Part shown: in pieces, positions 1 through 7,644 of the stretch
Layout of the letters: every line of letters begins with the position of its first letter
How positions within the stretch are numbered: position 1 is the first letter of the stretch
DNA from: Rhizobiales bacterium CCH3-A5
GTDB lineage: Bacteria; Pseudomonadota; Alphaproteobacteria; Rhizobiales; Beijerinckiaceae
Length of the DNA: 64,000 nt
Assembly: GCA_001556025.1 (NCBI GenBank)
Contig: LSIB01000163.1
Location: 1 to 64,000 of the forward strand
Reading direction: 5' to 3'
The notes under the pieces: generated by a model
What the model was told of the DNA's origin: nothing
Databases searched by the model: none
The model's input: the letters and a program-made list of their open reading frames with translations, nothing else
Position numbers and translations under genes: made by a program

Positions 1-20
1 TGTCCGCCCCCCACCCCCAA

Positions 21-43
21 CCCCTCCCCACGAGGGGGAGGGG
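21..43. repeat. GC-rich hairpin near the window edge
   Basis: CCCCTCCCC and GGGGGAGGGG face each other around an ACGA loop. Hairpins of this composition are common dispersed elements in alphaproteobacterial genomes and may end transcription of a gene lying left of the window. No T-run follows, so terminator function is only a guess. A similar hairpin occurs at 46893-46915. Confidence 0.45.
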
Positions 44-168
44 AGCGCGGCAGTCCCCTCCTCCAAATTAATCCATCGTCTCTTTGAACCTCTCCCGGAC
101 CCGCCGCGACCAAAGGTCATGGAGGGCGAATGGTTCGCTCCCGAACGGACCTCAAGGAGACTGAGATC

Positions 169-456
169 ATGACCGCTTCGTTCCGCAAGATCGCGCTGTC
201 CACGCTTGCCGCCCTCACCCTGGCCACCACGCTGGCCGCCACCGCCGCCGAAGCCCGTCCGCGCCATCGCGGCATGCACTGGGGCGTCGGCGCCGGCATC
301 GCCGCGCTCGCCGTCGGCGGCCTGATCGCTGCCGGCTCCCACGCTTACGCCGCCCCCGCCTATGGCTACGAGCCCGAGCGCCGCTGCGATCTGGTCGAGC
401 GCGTCAACCGCTATGGCGAGGTCGTCGGCTACCGCCGGGTCTGCTCGCTCTACTGA
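169..456 (+). CDS. Small exported glycine-zipper-like protein
   Basis: A 95-residue protein. ATG 169 is chosen because AAGGAGA lies 8 bases upstream; the in-frame ATG at 130 lacks such a site. Residues 1-29 look like a Sec signal peptide ending Ala-Glu-Ala. A glycine/alanine-rich hydrophobic stretch at residues 39-56 resembles a glycine zipper, and the C-terminus carries two cysteines (73 and 92) that could form a disulfide in the periplasm. Tiny proteins of this style are common and uncharacterised in Hyphomicrobiales. The function is unknown; an envelope location is inferred from the signal peptide only. Confidence 0.75.
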   Translation: MTASFRKIALSTLAALTLATTLAATAAEARPRHRGMHWGVGAGIAALAVGGLIAAGSHAYAAPAYGYEPERRCDLVERVNRYGEVVGYRRVCSLY

Positions 457-527
457 GCAGAATCGTCCTCAAGTCCGCACCGGCCTTGCGGTCCTTCCGC
501 ATGGCCGGTCGGCGTTTGAGATCATGC

Positions 528-1022
528 CTATCGGGGCAGGCTGTCTCGCGCAGACGCGAGCGTGAGGAACAGGCGGCCGTTCGTCAGCTCGATGAAGCCA
601 AATCTGCGGTAGAACGCGGCTGCTGCCGGATCGATGGGATCGGCAATGACGGCGTAGGCTGCAACCGACGCGGTATCGGCCTTTCGGATGGCGTCGAACA
701 ACAAAAGTTCGCCGACGCCCTGCCCGCGAAAAGCGAGGTCGCGGCCGAACCAGCCGAGTAGGATAGCGGGCACGGTGGGATAACGCGGCAGCTTCTTCGT
801 CAGGCTCGATGGCAGATCGCCAAGGCCGACTGAATGCGCGGACAGTGTATGAAAACCCGCCAATCTCCCGGTCGTCGCTTCGACCAGAACGTCACATGTC
901 ACATAGCGACGCCGGATGTCCTGCGTCACGCCCGTCTGGAAATAGCGATCTATGCGATCGTTTCCGCTCCGAAAAGCGCTGCGGTCATGCCGATCCAGCG
1001 GCTCGGACAGGAACTGCGTCAC
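528..1022 (-). CDS. GNAT-fold toxin of a TacAT-type toxin-antitoxin pair
   Basis: A 164-residue GNAT N-acetyltransferase. The acetyl-CoA pyrophosphate-binding loop RGQGVG is at residues 99-104, and the general-acid tyrosine is Y138 in FYRRFGF. The N-terminal FRSGNDRIDRYF segment resembles the start of TacT/AtaT-like toxins, which acetylate the aminoacyl group of charged tRNAs and so stop translation. The start codon overlaps the stop of the DUF1778 antitoxin gene by four bases (ATGA), implying translational coupling. Toxin activity is inferred from family and partner. The alternative is an ordinary acetyltransferase, which the antitoxin neighbour makes unlikely. Confidence 0.85.
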   Translation of the reverse strand: MTQFLSEPLDRHDRSAFRSGNDRIDRYFQTGVTQDIRRRYVTCDVLVEATTGRLAGFHTLSAHSVGLGDLPSSLTKKLPRYPTVPAILLGWFGRDLAFRGQGVGELLLFDAIRKADTASVAAYAVIADPIDPAAAAFYRRFGFIELTNGRLFLTLASARDSLPR

Positions 1023-1297
1023 CGCGCCTCGACATCTTTCGCCCAGCGCTGAGCGGCGCGACGCAGCGCATCATTGGGCGGCGGCGGGTCGATCAGCGCC
1101 TTGGCGAAGGCGATCTGGTCCTCGATCGACAGCTTGATGACATGCGCGTCCTCGATGGCGCGCTGGGCCGCCTCGCGCGCCGCGCTGACGACGAAGTCGG
1201 TCAGCGTGCGGCCCTGCAATTCGGCCGCATGCTTCAGCATGGCATGGAGCTCGGCCGGCAGGCGCGCTTCGAGCCGCGCGATCGTATCGGTCTTCAT
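1019..1297 (-). CDS. DUF1778 (TacA-like) ribbon-helix-helix antitoxin
   Basis: A 92-residue protein whose N-terminal half (residues 3-45) fits a ribbon-helix-helix DNA-binding fold. The rest, including RTLTDFVVSAAREAA and the ALIDPP segment, is typical of the toxin-binding tail of DUF1778 antitoxins. ATG 1297 is selected because a near-perfect Shine-Dalgarno, GGAGGTGATC, sits directly upstream (minus strand, 1301-1310). The longer frame running back into the aminotransferase gene is rejected. The protein should neutralise the GNAT toxin and repress its own promoter at the 29-bp palindrome 1315-1343. It lies 65 bp downstream of the aminotransferase gene in the same direction. Confidence 0.88.
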   Translation of the reverse strand: MKTDTIARLEARLPAELHAMLKHAAELQGRTLTDFVVSAAREAAQRAIEDAHVIKLSIEDQIAFAKALIDPPPPNDALRRAAQRWAKDVEAR

Positions 1298-1314
1298 GGC
1301 GATCACCTCCCCGC

Positions 1315-1343
1315 GATCCATACGGCAAATTGCCGTATGGATC
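1315..1343 (-). promoter_or_regulatory. Promoter and palindromic operator of the TacAT pair
   Basis: Two perfect 14-base arms (GATCCATACGGCAA and its complement) surround one central base. On the minus strand a TTGATC -35-like hexamer (1340-1345) and a TATGGA -10-like hexamer (1317-1322) are exactly 17 bases apart, so the palindrome fills the whole spacer. This is the expected geometry for an autorepressing ribbon-helix-helix antitoxin. The hexamers match the sigma-70 consensus only moderately; promoter activity is inference, the palindrome is seen directly. Confidence 0.75.
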
Positions 1344-1362
1344 AAGTCCGGCGATATGCGTC

Positions 1363-2814
1363 TCAGCCCTTCGCGACCGCGACCTTGCGCAGGTAGTCGG
1401 TGACGATCCGCGTGATGCCGCGTCCGAGCAGGTCGTCGAAGGCGTCGATGAAGCGGTCGCAATCCTCGCGCGTCGCGATCAGCGGCGGTTCCAGCCGGAT
1501 GACGTTGCGGTTGTACTCGGTAAAGGCGACGAGCACGTCGTAGTCCTTCAGGAGCAGCGCGCCGACAAAGCCGCAAAGCGAGCCCTTCAGCTTGTCGTCG
1601 AGCAGCGCGACCATGTGCTTGAGGCCGAACGGCATCGTCTCGCTGATGTCGTTGAACTCGATGCCGATCATCAGGCCGCGCCCGCGGATTTCCTTGAGCA
1701 GGCTCGGATATTTCGCGCGCAGGCCGTTCAGCCGCTCGATCAGGTAGTCGCCCTGGCGCTGCGCGTTGCCCATGAGGTCTTCCTCATAGAGCACGTTCAG
1801 CCCCTCGATCGCCGAGATGCAGGCCTCGCCCATGCCGCCGAAGGTGGCCTGGGCGTGGATCAGCGCCGTCTTGGGCTTGCCATAGGCCTTCATGTAGATT
1901 TCGCGGCGCGCGATCATCGCGCCGACAGCGGCCTTGGAGCCGCCGAGCGCCTTGGCCAGCGCGGTCACGTCCGGCACGACATTGTCACGCTCGAAGGCGA
2001 AGAACTGGCCGGTCCGGCCGAGCCCGCACTGCACCTCGTCGGCGACCCAGAGCACGCCGTGCTTGTCGCAAAGCGCGCGCAGGTCGCGCCAGAAGCCGGG
2101 CGGCGCCTCGACGATGCCGCCGCCGCCCTGCACGGTCTCCATCACGACGATACCGATCGATTTGTCGGCTTCCAGCGCGGCGCGAACCGCGTTGATGTCG
2201 CCGAACGGCACCTTGACCCGGTTCTCGACCAGCTTGAACTGTGACTGGTAGAGGATCGAATCCGTGACCGAGAGCACGCCCTTGGTCTTGCCGTGGAACG
2301 AGTTCGCCGCGTGCAGGATTTTCGAGCGCTCCGGCCCCTGCGCCTGTTCGGCGACCTTCAGCGCCGCTTCCATCGCCTCAGAACCGGTCGAGCCCAGGAA
2401 CACCATGTCGAGGTCGCCGGGCGCGATCGCGGCCAGGTTCGCCGCCAGCGCCGAGGCGTATTGCGACATGAACGCCATGCAGATCTCGTGGCGGCTCTCG
2501 TCCTGGAATTTTTTGCGCGCCGCGACGATGCGCGGATGGTTGTGGCCGAAGGCGACCGAGCAGAAGCCGCCGAAGAAATCGAGGATCTTGCGGCCGTCCT
2601 TGGTGATGTAGTGCATGCCCTCGGCGCGATCGACGAGGATCTTGTCGAAGCCGAGCAGCTTCAGGAAATGCACCTGGCCGGGGTTGATGTGGTTGGTGAA
2701 GAGCTCCTTCACCGTTCCGACGTCGAGGTTCTTGGCGTCCTCGACGCTGTAGAGCTTCGGGCGGGCCGGCAGGTCGCTGGCGGCGTCTTCGGTCTTGAAT
2801 GCGGGCATGCTCAT
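1363..2814 (-). CDS. Class III PLP-dependent aminotransferase
   Basis: A 483-residue fold-type I aminotransferase of the ornithine/acetylornithine/putrescine group. Visible hallmarks are the phosphate-binding GSTGSEAMEAA (141-151), FHGKT (173-177), the pyridine-N-binding aspartate in ADEVQ (D259) and the Schiff-base lysine in LAKALGG (K288). The start overlaps the stop of the epimerase gene (ATGA), so the two are co-translated. The substrate is not fixed by sequence. The neighbourhood (epimerase plus small SMR-type permease) suggests amination of a sugar or polyol-type cell-surface precursor rather than arginine metabolism. A hopanoid side-chain aminotransferase (HpnO-like) is one alternative. 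Confidence 0.88.
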   Translation of the reverse strand: MSMPAFKTEDAASDLPARPKLYSVEDAKNLDVGTVKELFTNHINPGQVHFLKLLGFDKILVDRAEGMHYITKDGRKILDFFGGFCSVAFGHNHPRIVAARKKFQDESRHEICMAFMSQYASALAANLAAIAPGDLDMVFLGSTGSEAMEAALKVAEQAQGPERSKILHAANSFHGKTKGVLSVTDSILYQSQFKLVENRVKVPFGDINAVRAALEADKSIGIVVMETVQGGGGIVEAPPGFWRDLRALCDKHGVLWVADEVQCGLGRTGQFFAFERDNVVPDVTALAKALGGSKAAVGAMIARREIYMKAYGKPKTALIHAQATFGGMGEACISAIEGLNVLYEEDLMGNAQRQGDYLIERLNGLRAKYPSLLKEIRGRGLMIGIEFNDISETMPFGLKHMVALLDDKLKGSLCGFVGALLLKDYDVLVAFTEYNRNVIRLEPPLIATREDCDRFIDAFDDLLGRGITRIVTDYLRKVAVAKG

Positions 2815-3815
2815 GCTGCGAGCCTCCTCGGGGCCTGGTTTTTGGCGTCTTTGCTCTTGCGGTATTCGGTGTAGGCGGCGAGCAGCATGTCCTCGTCGCG
2901 GTGCAGCGGCTTCCAGCCGAGTTCGCGCTTGGCTTTGCTCGTGTCGAGAATGCAGATCTCGTCGGCAATCATGTACTGCTCGGGGTCCATGATCGGCAGG
3001 TTGATCGCGTCGAGCGTGTTCAGCGTCAGCTTGACCAGCGAGGCCGGCGTCGGCAGCAGGATCGACTTCGAGCCGGCATGGCGGATGAGGTCGCCGAGCA
3101 GCTTCTTGACCGGCGGCGGATCGTCCGAACCGAGATTATAGGCGCTGTTGGGGAAGCCCGCCTTCCAGGCCGCCACGCAGGCGCTGGCGCAGTCGAACAC
3201 CGAGATGAACTGATAGGGGTTCTTGCCCGAGCCGATCATCGGCACCGGCAGGTTCATGTCGATCAGCGTGAACAGCTTGACCAAGATGCCGAGCCGGCCC
3301 GGCCCGATGATCAGGCGCGGCCGGAAGATCGGAATCTGGAAACCCTTGTCGCGATAGGTCTGGGCCAGCGTCTCGGTGGCGAGCTTGCTCTCGCCATACT
3401 CGCCGAGCGGATGGGCCGGGTGGGTCTCGTCCTGCGGAACGGTGACCGAATGGCCGTAGATCATGTCCGTGGTGAAGTGGACCAGTTTGTTGGCGCCGGC
3501 CTTCTCCATCCAGCTCAGGATATTCTGCGTGCCGTGATAGTTCACCGGCCAGAAGAAGTCGTGGCGTTCCTTCCGCGTCACGATCGGCGACAGCATCTTG
3601 GCCGAGAGATTGTAGACGAGATCGTCCTGGTGCAGCGGAATGGCCGCGACGCTTTCGGCGTTGGTCACGTCGATGCGCTGGAACGGCACATGCGCGTAAT
3701 GCGCGTGGTCGCTCTTGACGATGTCGGCGACCAGCACCTCCTCGCCCATGGCGAGAAGATCAGCCGCCAGATGCGAGCCGACGAAACCGTCGCCGCCGAT
3801 GATGATGTGCTTCAT
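2811..3815 (-). CDS. NAD-dependent epimerase/dehydratase (extended SDR)
   Basis: A 334-residue extended short-chain dehydrogenase. The Rossmann motif GGDGFVGSH is at residues 7-15, and the catalytic YxxxK appears as Y140-G-E-S-K144. FRPRLIIGPG and the ISVFD segment are typical of nucleotide-sugar epimerases and dehydratases. It should act in the cytoplasm on an NDP-sugar or related polyol, but the exact substrate cannot be read. It is preceded by a 38-codon ORF and a small drug/metabolite-type permease and followed with a 4-base overlap by the aminotransferase, all on the minus strand. Confidence 0.87.
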   Translation of the reverse strand: MKHIIIGGDGFVGSHLAADLLAMGEEVLVADIVKSDHAHYAHVPFQRIDVTNAESVAAIPLHQDDLVYNLSAKMLSPIVTRKERHDFFWPVNYHGTQNILSWMEKAGANKLVHFTTDMIYGHSVTVPQDETHPAHPLGEYGESKLATETLAQTYRDKGFQIPIFRPRLIIGPGRLGILVKLFTLIDMNLPVPMIGSGKNPYQFISVFDCASACVAAWKAGFPNSAYNLGSDDPPPVKKLLGDLIRHAGSKSILLPTPASLVKLTLNTLDAINLPIMDPEQYMIADEICILDTSKAKRELGWKPLHRDEDMLLAAYTEYRKSKDAKNQAPRRLAA

Positions 3816-3847
3816 GGGTGTCGATACCGCTGGGTTCGAGGGCAGGG

Positions 3848-3964
3848 TCAGCGCGGAGCGCCGGGGTGATGGGGATGCCGGCGCGTCGGGACCGGAACGG
3901 GCTTGAGCGCGGGGGGCTGGAGCAGCACGCCCAGACGCAGGAAAAGGCGGACGATGAGGTCCAT
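3848..3964 (-). CDS. Possible 38-residue small protein
   Basis: A short frame beginning ATG 3964 with AGAGGA about 6 bases upstream, located between the small permease gene (13 bp away) and the epimerase gene (32 bp away). The N-terminus is hydrophobic and basic (MDLIVRLFLRLGVLLQ), followed by a proline/arginine/histidine-rich tail, so it could be an amphipathic membrane peptide. No family is recognised. Placement in a tight operon and a fair ribosome binding site are the only support; it could equally be untranslated spacer. Confidence 0.4.
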   Translation of the reverse strand: MDLIVRLFLRLGVLLQPPALKPVPVPTRRHPHHPGAPR

Positions 3965-3977
3965 GGGATGTCCTCTT

Positions 3978-4346
3978 TCAGCTTTGCGCGATGAAGATGG
4001 TGCCCAGCATGATCAGCCCGATGCCGGCGATGCGGGCGGGGCTCAGATCTTCCTGGAAGACGAAATAGGCGTAGACCGCGACCACGACGTAGGCGAGGCT
4101 CAGGAACGGGTAGGCGTAGCTGATCTGCACCTTCGACAGCACGATCAGATGCGACGCCATGCTGACGACGAAGGTGCAGAGCCCCGCGAAGACGAACGGA
4201 TTGAAGACGACGCGGAACACCGTCCAGATCAGCCCATCGCCGCCGACATCGAGATTGCCGACGCCGGTCATGCCGCGCTTCAGCATGAGCTGGGCGGCCG
4301 CGTTGGTCAGCACCGTGAAGAGGATCAGCGGTATATAGGCGTTCAT
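3978..4346 (-). CDS. Small SMR/EamA-type (DMT superfamily) membrane protein
   Basis: A 122-residue protein with four predicted membrane helices (about 4-22, 49-69, 79-98 and 104-121). It has the NAAAQLMLKRG start, the SYAYPFLSL stretch and the GIGLIMLGTIFI final helix of small multidrug/ArnE-ArnF-like carriers. These work as dimers to export cations or flip undecaprenyl-linked sugars. ATG 4346 is used because the longer frame upstream has no family character. As first gene of the operon with the epimerase and aminotransferase, it may translocate an amino-sugar lipid precursor; this is inferred from context. Confidence 0.8.
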   Translation of the reverse strand: MNAYIPLILFTVLTNAAAQLMLKRGMTGVGNLDVGGDGLIWTVFRVVFNPFVFAGLCTFVVSMASHLIVLSKVQISYAYPFLSLAYVVVAVYAYFVFQEDLSPARIAGIGLIMLGTIFIAQS

Positions 4347-4690
4347 CGCGAGGTCTTGGTCCAGGTTGCAGCGGGACCTTGAATGACTCGGGAATTGCTT
4401 CGATTGCCTTACGCTGCGTCCGTTATCGCCGCGTAACCTTAAGGCTCTCCTGCGATGATCGCGGAGCCGCAGGCCCTTCTCGCGGGCTTGAACCACCGCG
4501 CCCGTTCCGCAGCCGGCCGCAATCGGAACGTGCATTGCCTCCTCCAGCCATGTTGCGGTCGGATGCTCTCTGGTCTCGCGCGACGCGAGGCTTCGCCGAC
4601 TGCTGTGATCTATCGCGCCGCCCGCATTGCCGCCCCGGCGCGCTTCGCTTAAAGCTAACGAATGTTTAACGCCTGCACCCAAAAGCCGTG
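4347..4690. other. Intergenic region between divergent genes
   Basis: This 344-base stretch separates the small permease operon (minus) from the pentapeptide gene (plus) and must hold both promoters. No convincing gene is seen. A CTAA-N7-TTAAC sequence (4655-4670), one mismatch from the CtrA box TTAA-N7-TTAAC, lies 20 bases before the pentapeptide start. Nothing else stands out. Confidence 0.5.
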
Positions 4691-5584
4691 ATGGCGGAGC
4701 CGTTCCCGACGGCAGGGCCGCTCACTGCCGCGCTGCTGCGCCTGAACCCATGGGCGAGGTCGCAGCCGCACGCGCTCGGGCCCGCCCGACGCGCCGCCGC
4801 GCTGGCGCGCATGGCTGCCGGGACGTCCGGCTGGAACGCCTGGGCCGAAGCGATGCTGCGCCTTCACGCGCGTCTCGATGACGACCCTTCGGCTCTCGCA
4901 GTCTGGCGCGTCCTCGCCGAGGTCGATTTCACCGACGAAGCCTTTCCCGATGTCGTCGACATGGCGGGCTGCATCTTCCCCGGCGATGCCCGCTTCGACG
5001 GCGCGGCCTTCTCCGGCGATGTCTGGTTCAACATGGCGCAGTTTCGCGGCAAGGCGAGCTTCCGTCAGGCGCGCTTTGGCGGCGACGCCAGTTTCGACCG
5101 CTGCCGCTTGATGGGCGACGCCGATTTCGGCGAGGCGCATTTTGCGCGCGGCGCGGAGTTCAGGGCGCTCGAGACGTGCGGCGCGCTGGATTTCGTCGAG
5201 GCCGATTTCGACGGCGACGCCTGGTTTCGCGGCTCCCGTTTCGGCGGAGCGGTGCGGTTTTCCGGCGCATGCTTCTCGGGCGAAGCCGGTTTTGGAGCCT
5301 GCTCCTATGCCGGACCGGCCGATTTCGAGGGCGCGCGCTTCGAGGACAATGCCGGCTTCGACGGCGCCGACTTCACGCAGGCGGCGCGCTTCAGCGATGC
5401 GCGCTTTGCCCGCAGCGCCTGGTTCAGCGGCGCGCGGTTCCGTGACGGCGCGGCCTTCGAGCGCGCGCGCTTCATCGGCCGGCGGCATTTCGACGACATC
5501 GCCCTGACAGGCCAGCCGCTGCCGCTCTCGCAGCAGCTTGCGGCGCGGCTTGGCGTGACTTTGCGGGACGCCGTTTCCGCCTGA
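4691..5584 (+). CDS. Pentapeptide-repeat-like protein
   Basis: A 297-residue protein; an in-frame GTG lies immediately before this ATG, so the start is uncertain by one codon. From about residue 75 to 275 it is a run of five-residue repeats with phenylalanine at the stacked position and A-x-F-x-G spacing, matching the Pentapeptide_3 type that forms a right-handed quadrilateral beta-helix. The first 70 residues are helical and not repetitive. Relatives include DNA-mimic proteins, but most have no known role. There is no signal peptide, so a cytoplasmic location is likely. The stop codon abuts the stop of the convergent esterase gene with no spacer. Confidence 0.83.
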   Translation: MAEPFPTAGPLTAALLRLNPWARSQPHALGPARRAAALARMAAGTSGWNAWAEAMLRLHARLDDDPSALAVWRVLAEVDFTDEAFPDVVDMAGCIFPGDARFDGAAFSGDVWFNMAQFRGKASFRQARFGGDASFDRCRLMGDADFGEAHFARGAEFRALETCGALDFVEADFDGDAWFRGSRFGGAVRFSGACFSGEAGFGACSYAGPADFEGARFEDNAGFDGADFTQAARFSDARFARSAWFSGARFRDGAAFERARFIGRRHFDDIALTGQPLPLSQQLAARLGVTLRDAVSA

Positions 5585-6463
5585 TCAGCCGCCGGCAAAG
5601 CGCACGATATCGTCCAGCGCCGGCGCATTGCCACGAAAGCTCTTGCCCAGCGCAAGCAGGATGCCGGGGTGGCCGACGCCGGCATAGGTCTTGACCTCGA
5701 CCGTCGCGCCGGCGGCCTTCAGCTTGCGCCCGAGCGCGTAGGTGTTGCGCGGAAAGACGGTGGTGTCGGCGTCGCCGGTCGCTATGAAGACGCGCGGCGC
5801 GCCGGCGCGGGCGAAATTGACCGGTTGGGTCTCGGAGAGTTTTGGCGTCTGGCCGAAGGCCGCCTTCGTGCGGTCGTCGTCGAGCGGCAGGAAGTCATAA
5901 GGGCCGGCCAGCCCCGAAACGCTCTTTACCAACCCCGCCCTGACGCCGGCGCGCGCGCCGTAGCGCCGGTCGAGCGCGATCATCATGGCGTTGTAGGCTC
6001 CCGCCGAATGGCCGCTGAGATGGACGCGTCCGACGTCGCCGCCCTGCCTGGCGATGTTGTCCTGCACCCAGCGCAGCGCCTGCGCGCAGTCGTGCAGGAA
6101 ATCGGGGAAACGCACCTGCGGCACCAGCCGGTAGTCCGGCACCACCGTGACGAAGCCGCGCGAGGCGAAGGCATGGCCGACGAATGAGTAATCGCTCTTC
6201 GAGCCGTCGTTCCAACCGCCGCCATAGATGAACATCATCACCGGCGAGGAGGCGGTCGCACCGTCTGGCACATAGATGTCGAGCTTCTGGCGCGGATCGT
6301 CGCCATAGGCGATGTCGTGGGCCGCCTGCCGCGAACCGCCGTCGCTCGGCAGCAGCGTGTTGATCGCCGAGAGCGGCGAACAGGCGGCAAGCGCCGTCGC
6401 GGACGCGGCTCCGACGAGGAGCGAGCGGCGGCTGACGGACGGCAGACAGGCTTGAGGGGGCAT
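5585..6463 (-). CDS. Alpha/beta-hydrolase, lipoprotein esterase-like
   Basis: A 292-residue alpha/beta-hydrolase of the BD-FAE/carboxylesterase group. It has an N-terminal RR-containing signal peptide ending in a lipobox LAAC (C28), an oxyanion loop YGGGW (80-84) and the nucleophile elbow GHSAG with S153. The downstream acid/base pair is probably the Asp in GDADTT and the His in GVGHPG. It should be an envelope-anchored serine esterase or lipase; the substrate is unknown. It is transcribed alone and is tail-to-tail with the pentapeptide gene. Confidence 0.83.
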   Translation of the reverse strand: MPPQACLPSVSRRSLLVGAASATALAACSPLSAINTLLPSDGGSRQAAHDIAYGDDPRQKLDIYVPDGATASSPVMMFIYGGGWNDGSKSDYSFVGHAFASRGFVTVVPDYRLVPQVRFPDFLHDCAQALRWVQDNIARQGGDVGRVHLSGHSAGAYNAMMIALDRRYGARAGVRAGLVKSVSGLAGPYDFLPLDDDRTKAAFGQTPKLSETQPVNFARAGAPRVFIATGDADTTVFPRNTYALGRKLKAAGATVEVKTYAGVGHPGILLALGKSFRGNAPALDDIVRFAGG

Positions 6464-6564
6464 AGGGCTCCGGGCTCGGCGCGGGGCTAAACAGTGTCGC
6501 GCCGGTACGACTACGCAGATGAGCGGCGAAAGGTTGCAAACGCAAATGACGGAAACGGCGTTCG

Positions 6565-7497
6565 TCAGCGCGCCTCTCTCGCCCTGATCCGCTCGCGATG
6601 GGCGGTGTAGAGCCCCGACCCCGCGATGATCACCGCGCCGACCAGCGTCCAGAGGTCAGGCAGGGCGGCGAACAGGAAGAAGCCGAAGACCGAGACCCAG
6701 AGCAGTTGGGCATAGGAGAAGGGCGCGAGCAGCGAGGCGTCGGCATGGCGGAAGGCCAGGATCACCAACCAGTGGCCGATCGTCGAAGCGACGCCGATGA
6801 AGATTCCGAGCAGCACGCTCTGAAAGGTCAGCGGCTGCCAGGCGAAGGGCAGCAGCAGGCTGACCACGCCGAGCCCGATCATCGCCGACCAGGCGAGCGT
6901 CGTCAGCGGGCTCTCGGTCGTGCTCATCTGGCGGGTGACGATCAGTGCGAACGCCCAGGTCAGCGCCGAGGCGACCGGCAGCAGCGAGGCGAGCTGGAAC
7001 CCCGATCCGCCGGGACGCACCACGATCAGTACGCCGACGAGCCCGACGGTCGTCGCCGTCCAGCGCCGCCAGCCGACCTTTTCGCCCAAAAGCGGGATCG
7101 ACAGCGCGGTGACGAAGAGCGGCGTGACGAAGCTCGTCGCGGTCGCATCCGCGATCGGCAGGTATTTCAGCGAGAGCACGAAGACGATCGAGGACGCCGC
7201 GACCGCAAAGCCGCGCAGAAGCTGCAGCTTGGGCCGCTGCGTGCGCAGCCGTACCCGCCCGCCGCCGCGCCAGGCGAGACTGAGCATAATGACGGTGAAG
7301 GCGCAGTAGCGCAGCCAGGTGATCTGCAGCGCCGGCAGGCTGGCGGCGAGGTATTTCGAGACGACGTCCGCGCCCGACAGAAAAATGGTGGAGAGCAGGA
7401 TCAGCCCGATGCCGCGCAGGCCGGCGTCGCGCCGCAGCGGCGCGGCCTCATTGCGCGCGGCCACGATCGGCGGTTCGGGGAGAGGGGCGTTTGGCAA
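6565..7497 (-). CDS. DMT-family (EamA) transporter
   Basis: A 310-residue membrane protein with ten predicted helices arranged as two EamA domains (about 28-160 and 173-300). The first domain contains the typical LLRGFAVAASSIVFVLSLKYLPIADA segment split across helices 3-4. Substrates of EamA proteins (amino acids, metabolites, drugs) cannot be told from sequence. The 24-residue N-terminal extension is proline/alanine-rich. It stands alone between the esterase and the asd terminator. Confidence 0.82.
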   Translation of the reverse strand: MPNAPLPEPPIVAARNEAAPLRRDAGLRGIGLILLSTIFLSGADVVSKYLAASLPALQITWLRYCAFTVIMLSLAWRGGGRVRLRTQRPKLQLLRGFAVAASSIVFVLSLKYLPIADATATSFVTPLFVTALSIPLLGEKVGWRRWTATTVGLVGVLIVVRPGGSGFQLASLLPVASALTWAFALIVTRQMSTTESPLTTLAWSAMIGLGVVSLLLPFAWQPLTFQSVLLGIFIGVASTIGHWLVILAFRHADASLLAPFSYAQLLWVSVFGFFLFAALPDLWTLVGAVIIAGSGLYTAHRERIRAREAR

Positions 7498-7592
7498 GGG
7501 CTCGCTGCGCTGGATGTCGCGCGAGACTAATCGATTTGAACGGCAAAGCGTCGCGCAAAGATGGCACGGCGTCCATGCGGAGCCGACCCTAC

Positions 7593-7618
7593 GAAAAAGG
7601 CGGGCCTTTCGCCCGCCT
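7593..7618 (-). terminator. Intrinsic terminator of asd
   Basis: On the minus strand an 8-bp stem (AGGCGGGC paired with GCCCGCCT, loop of 5) is followed by five T residues, 27 bases after the asd stop codon. Stem strength and T-run make this the clearest Rho-independent terminator in the window. Confidence 0.8.
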
Positions 7619-7644
7619 CGTGTCGTCTGCTCCGAATGCCGGCG

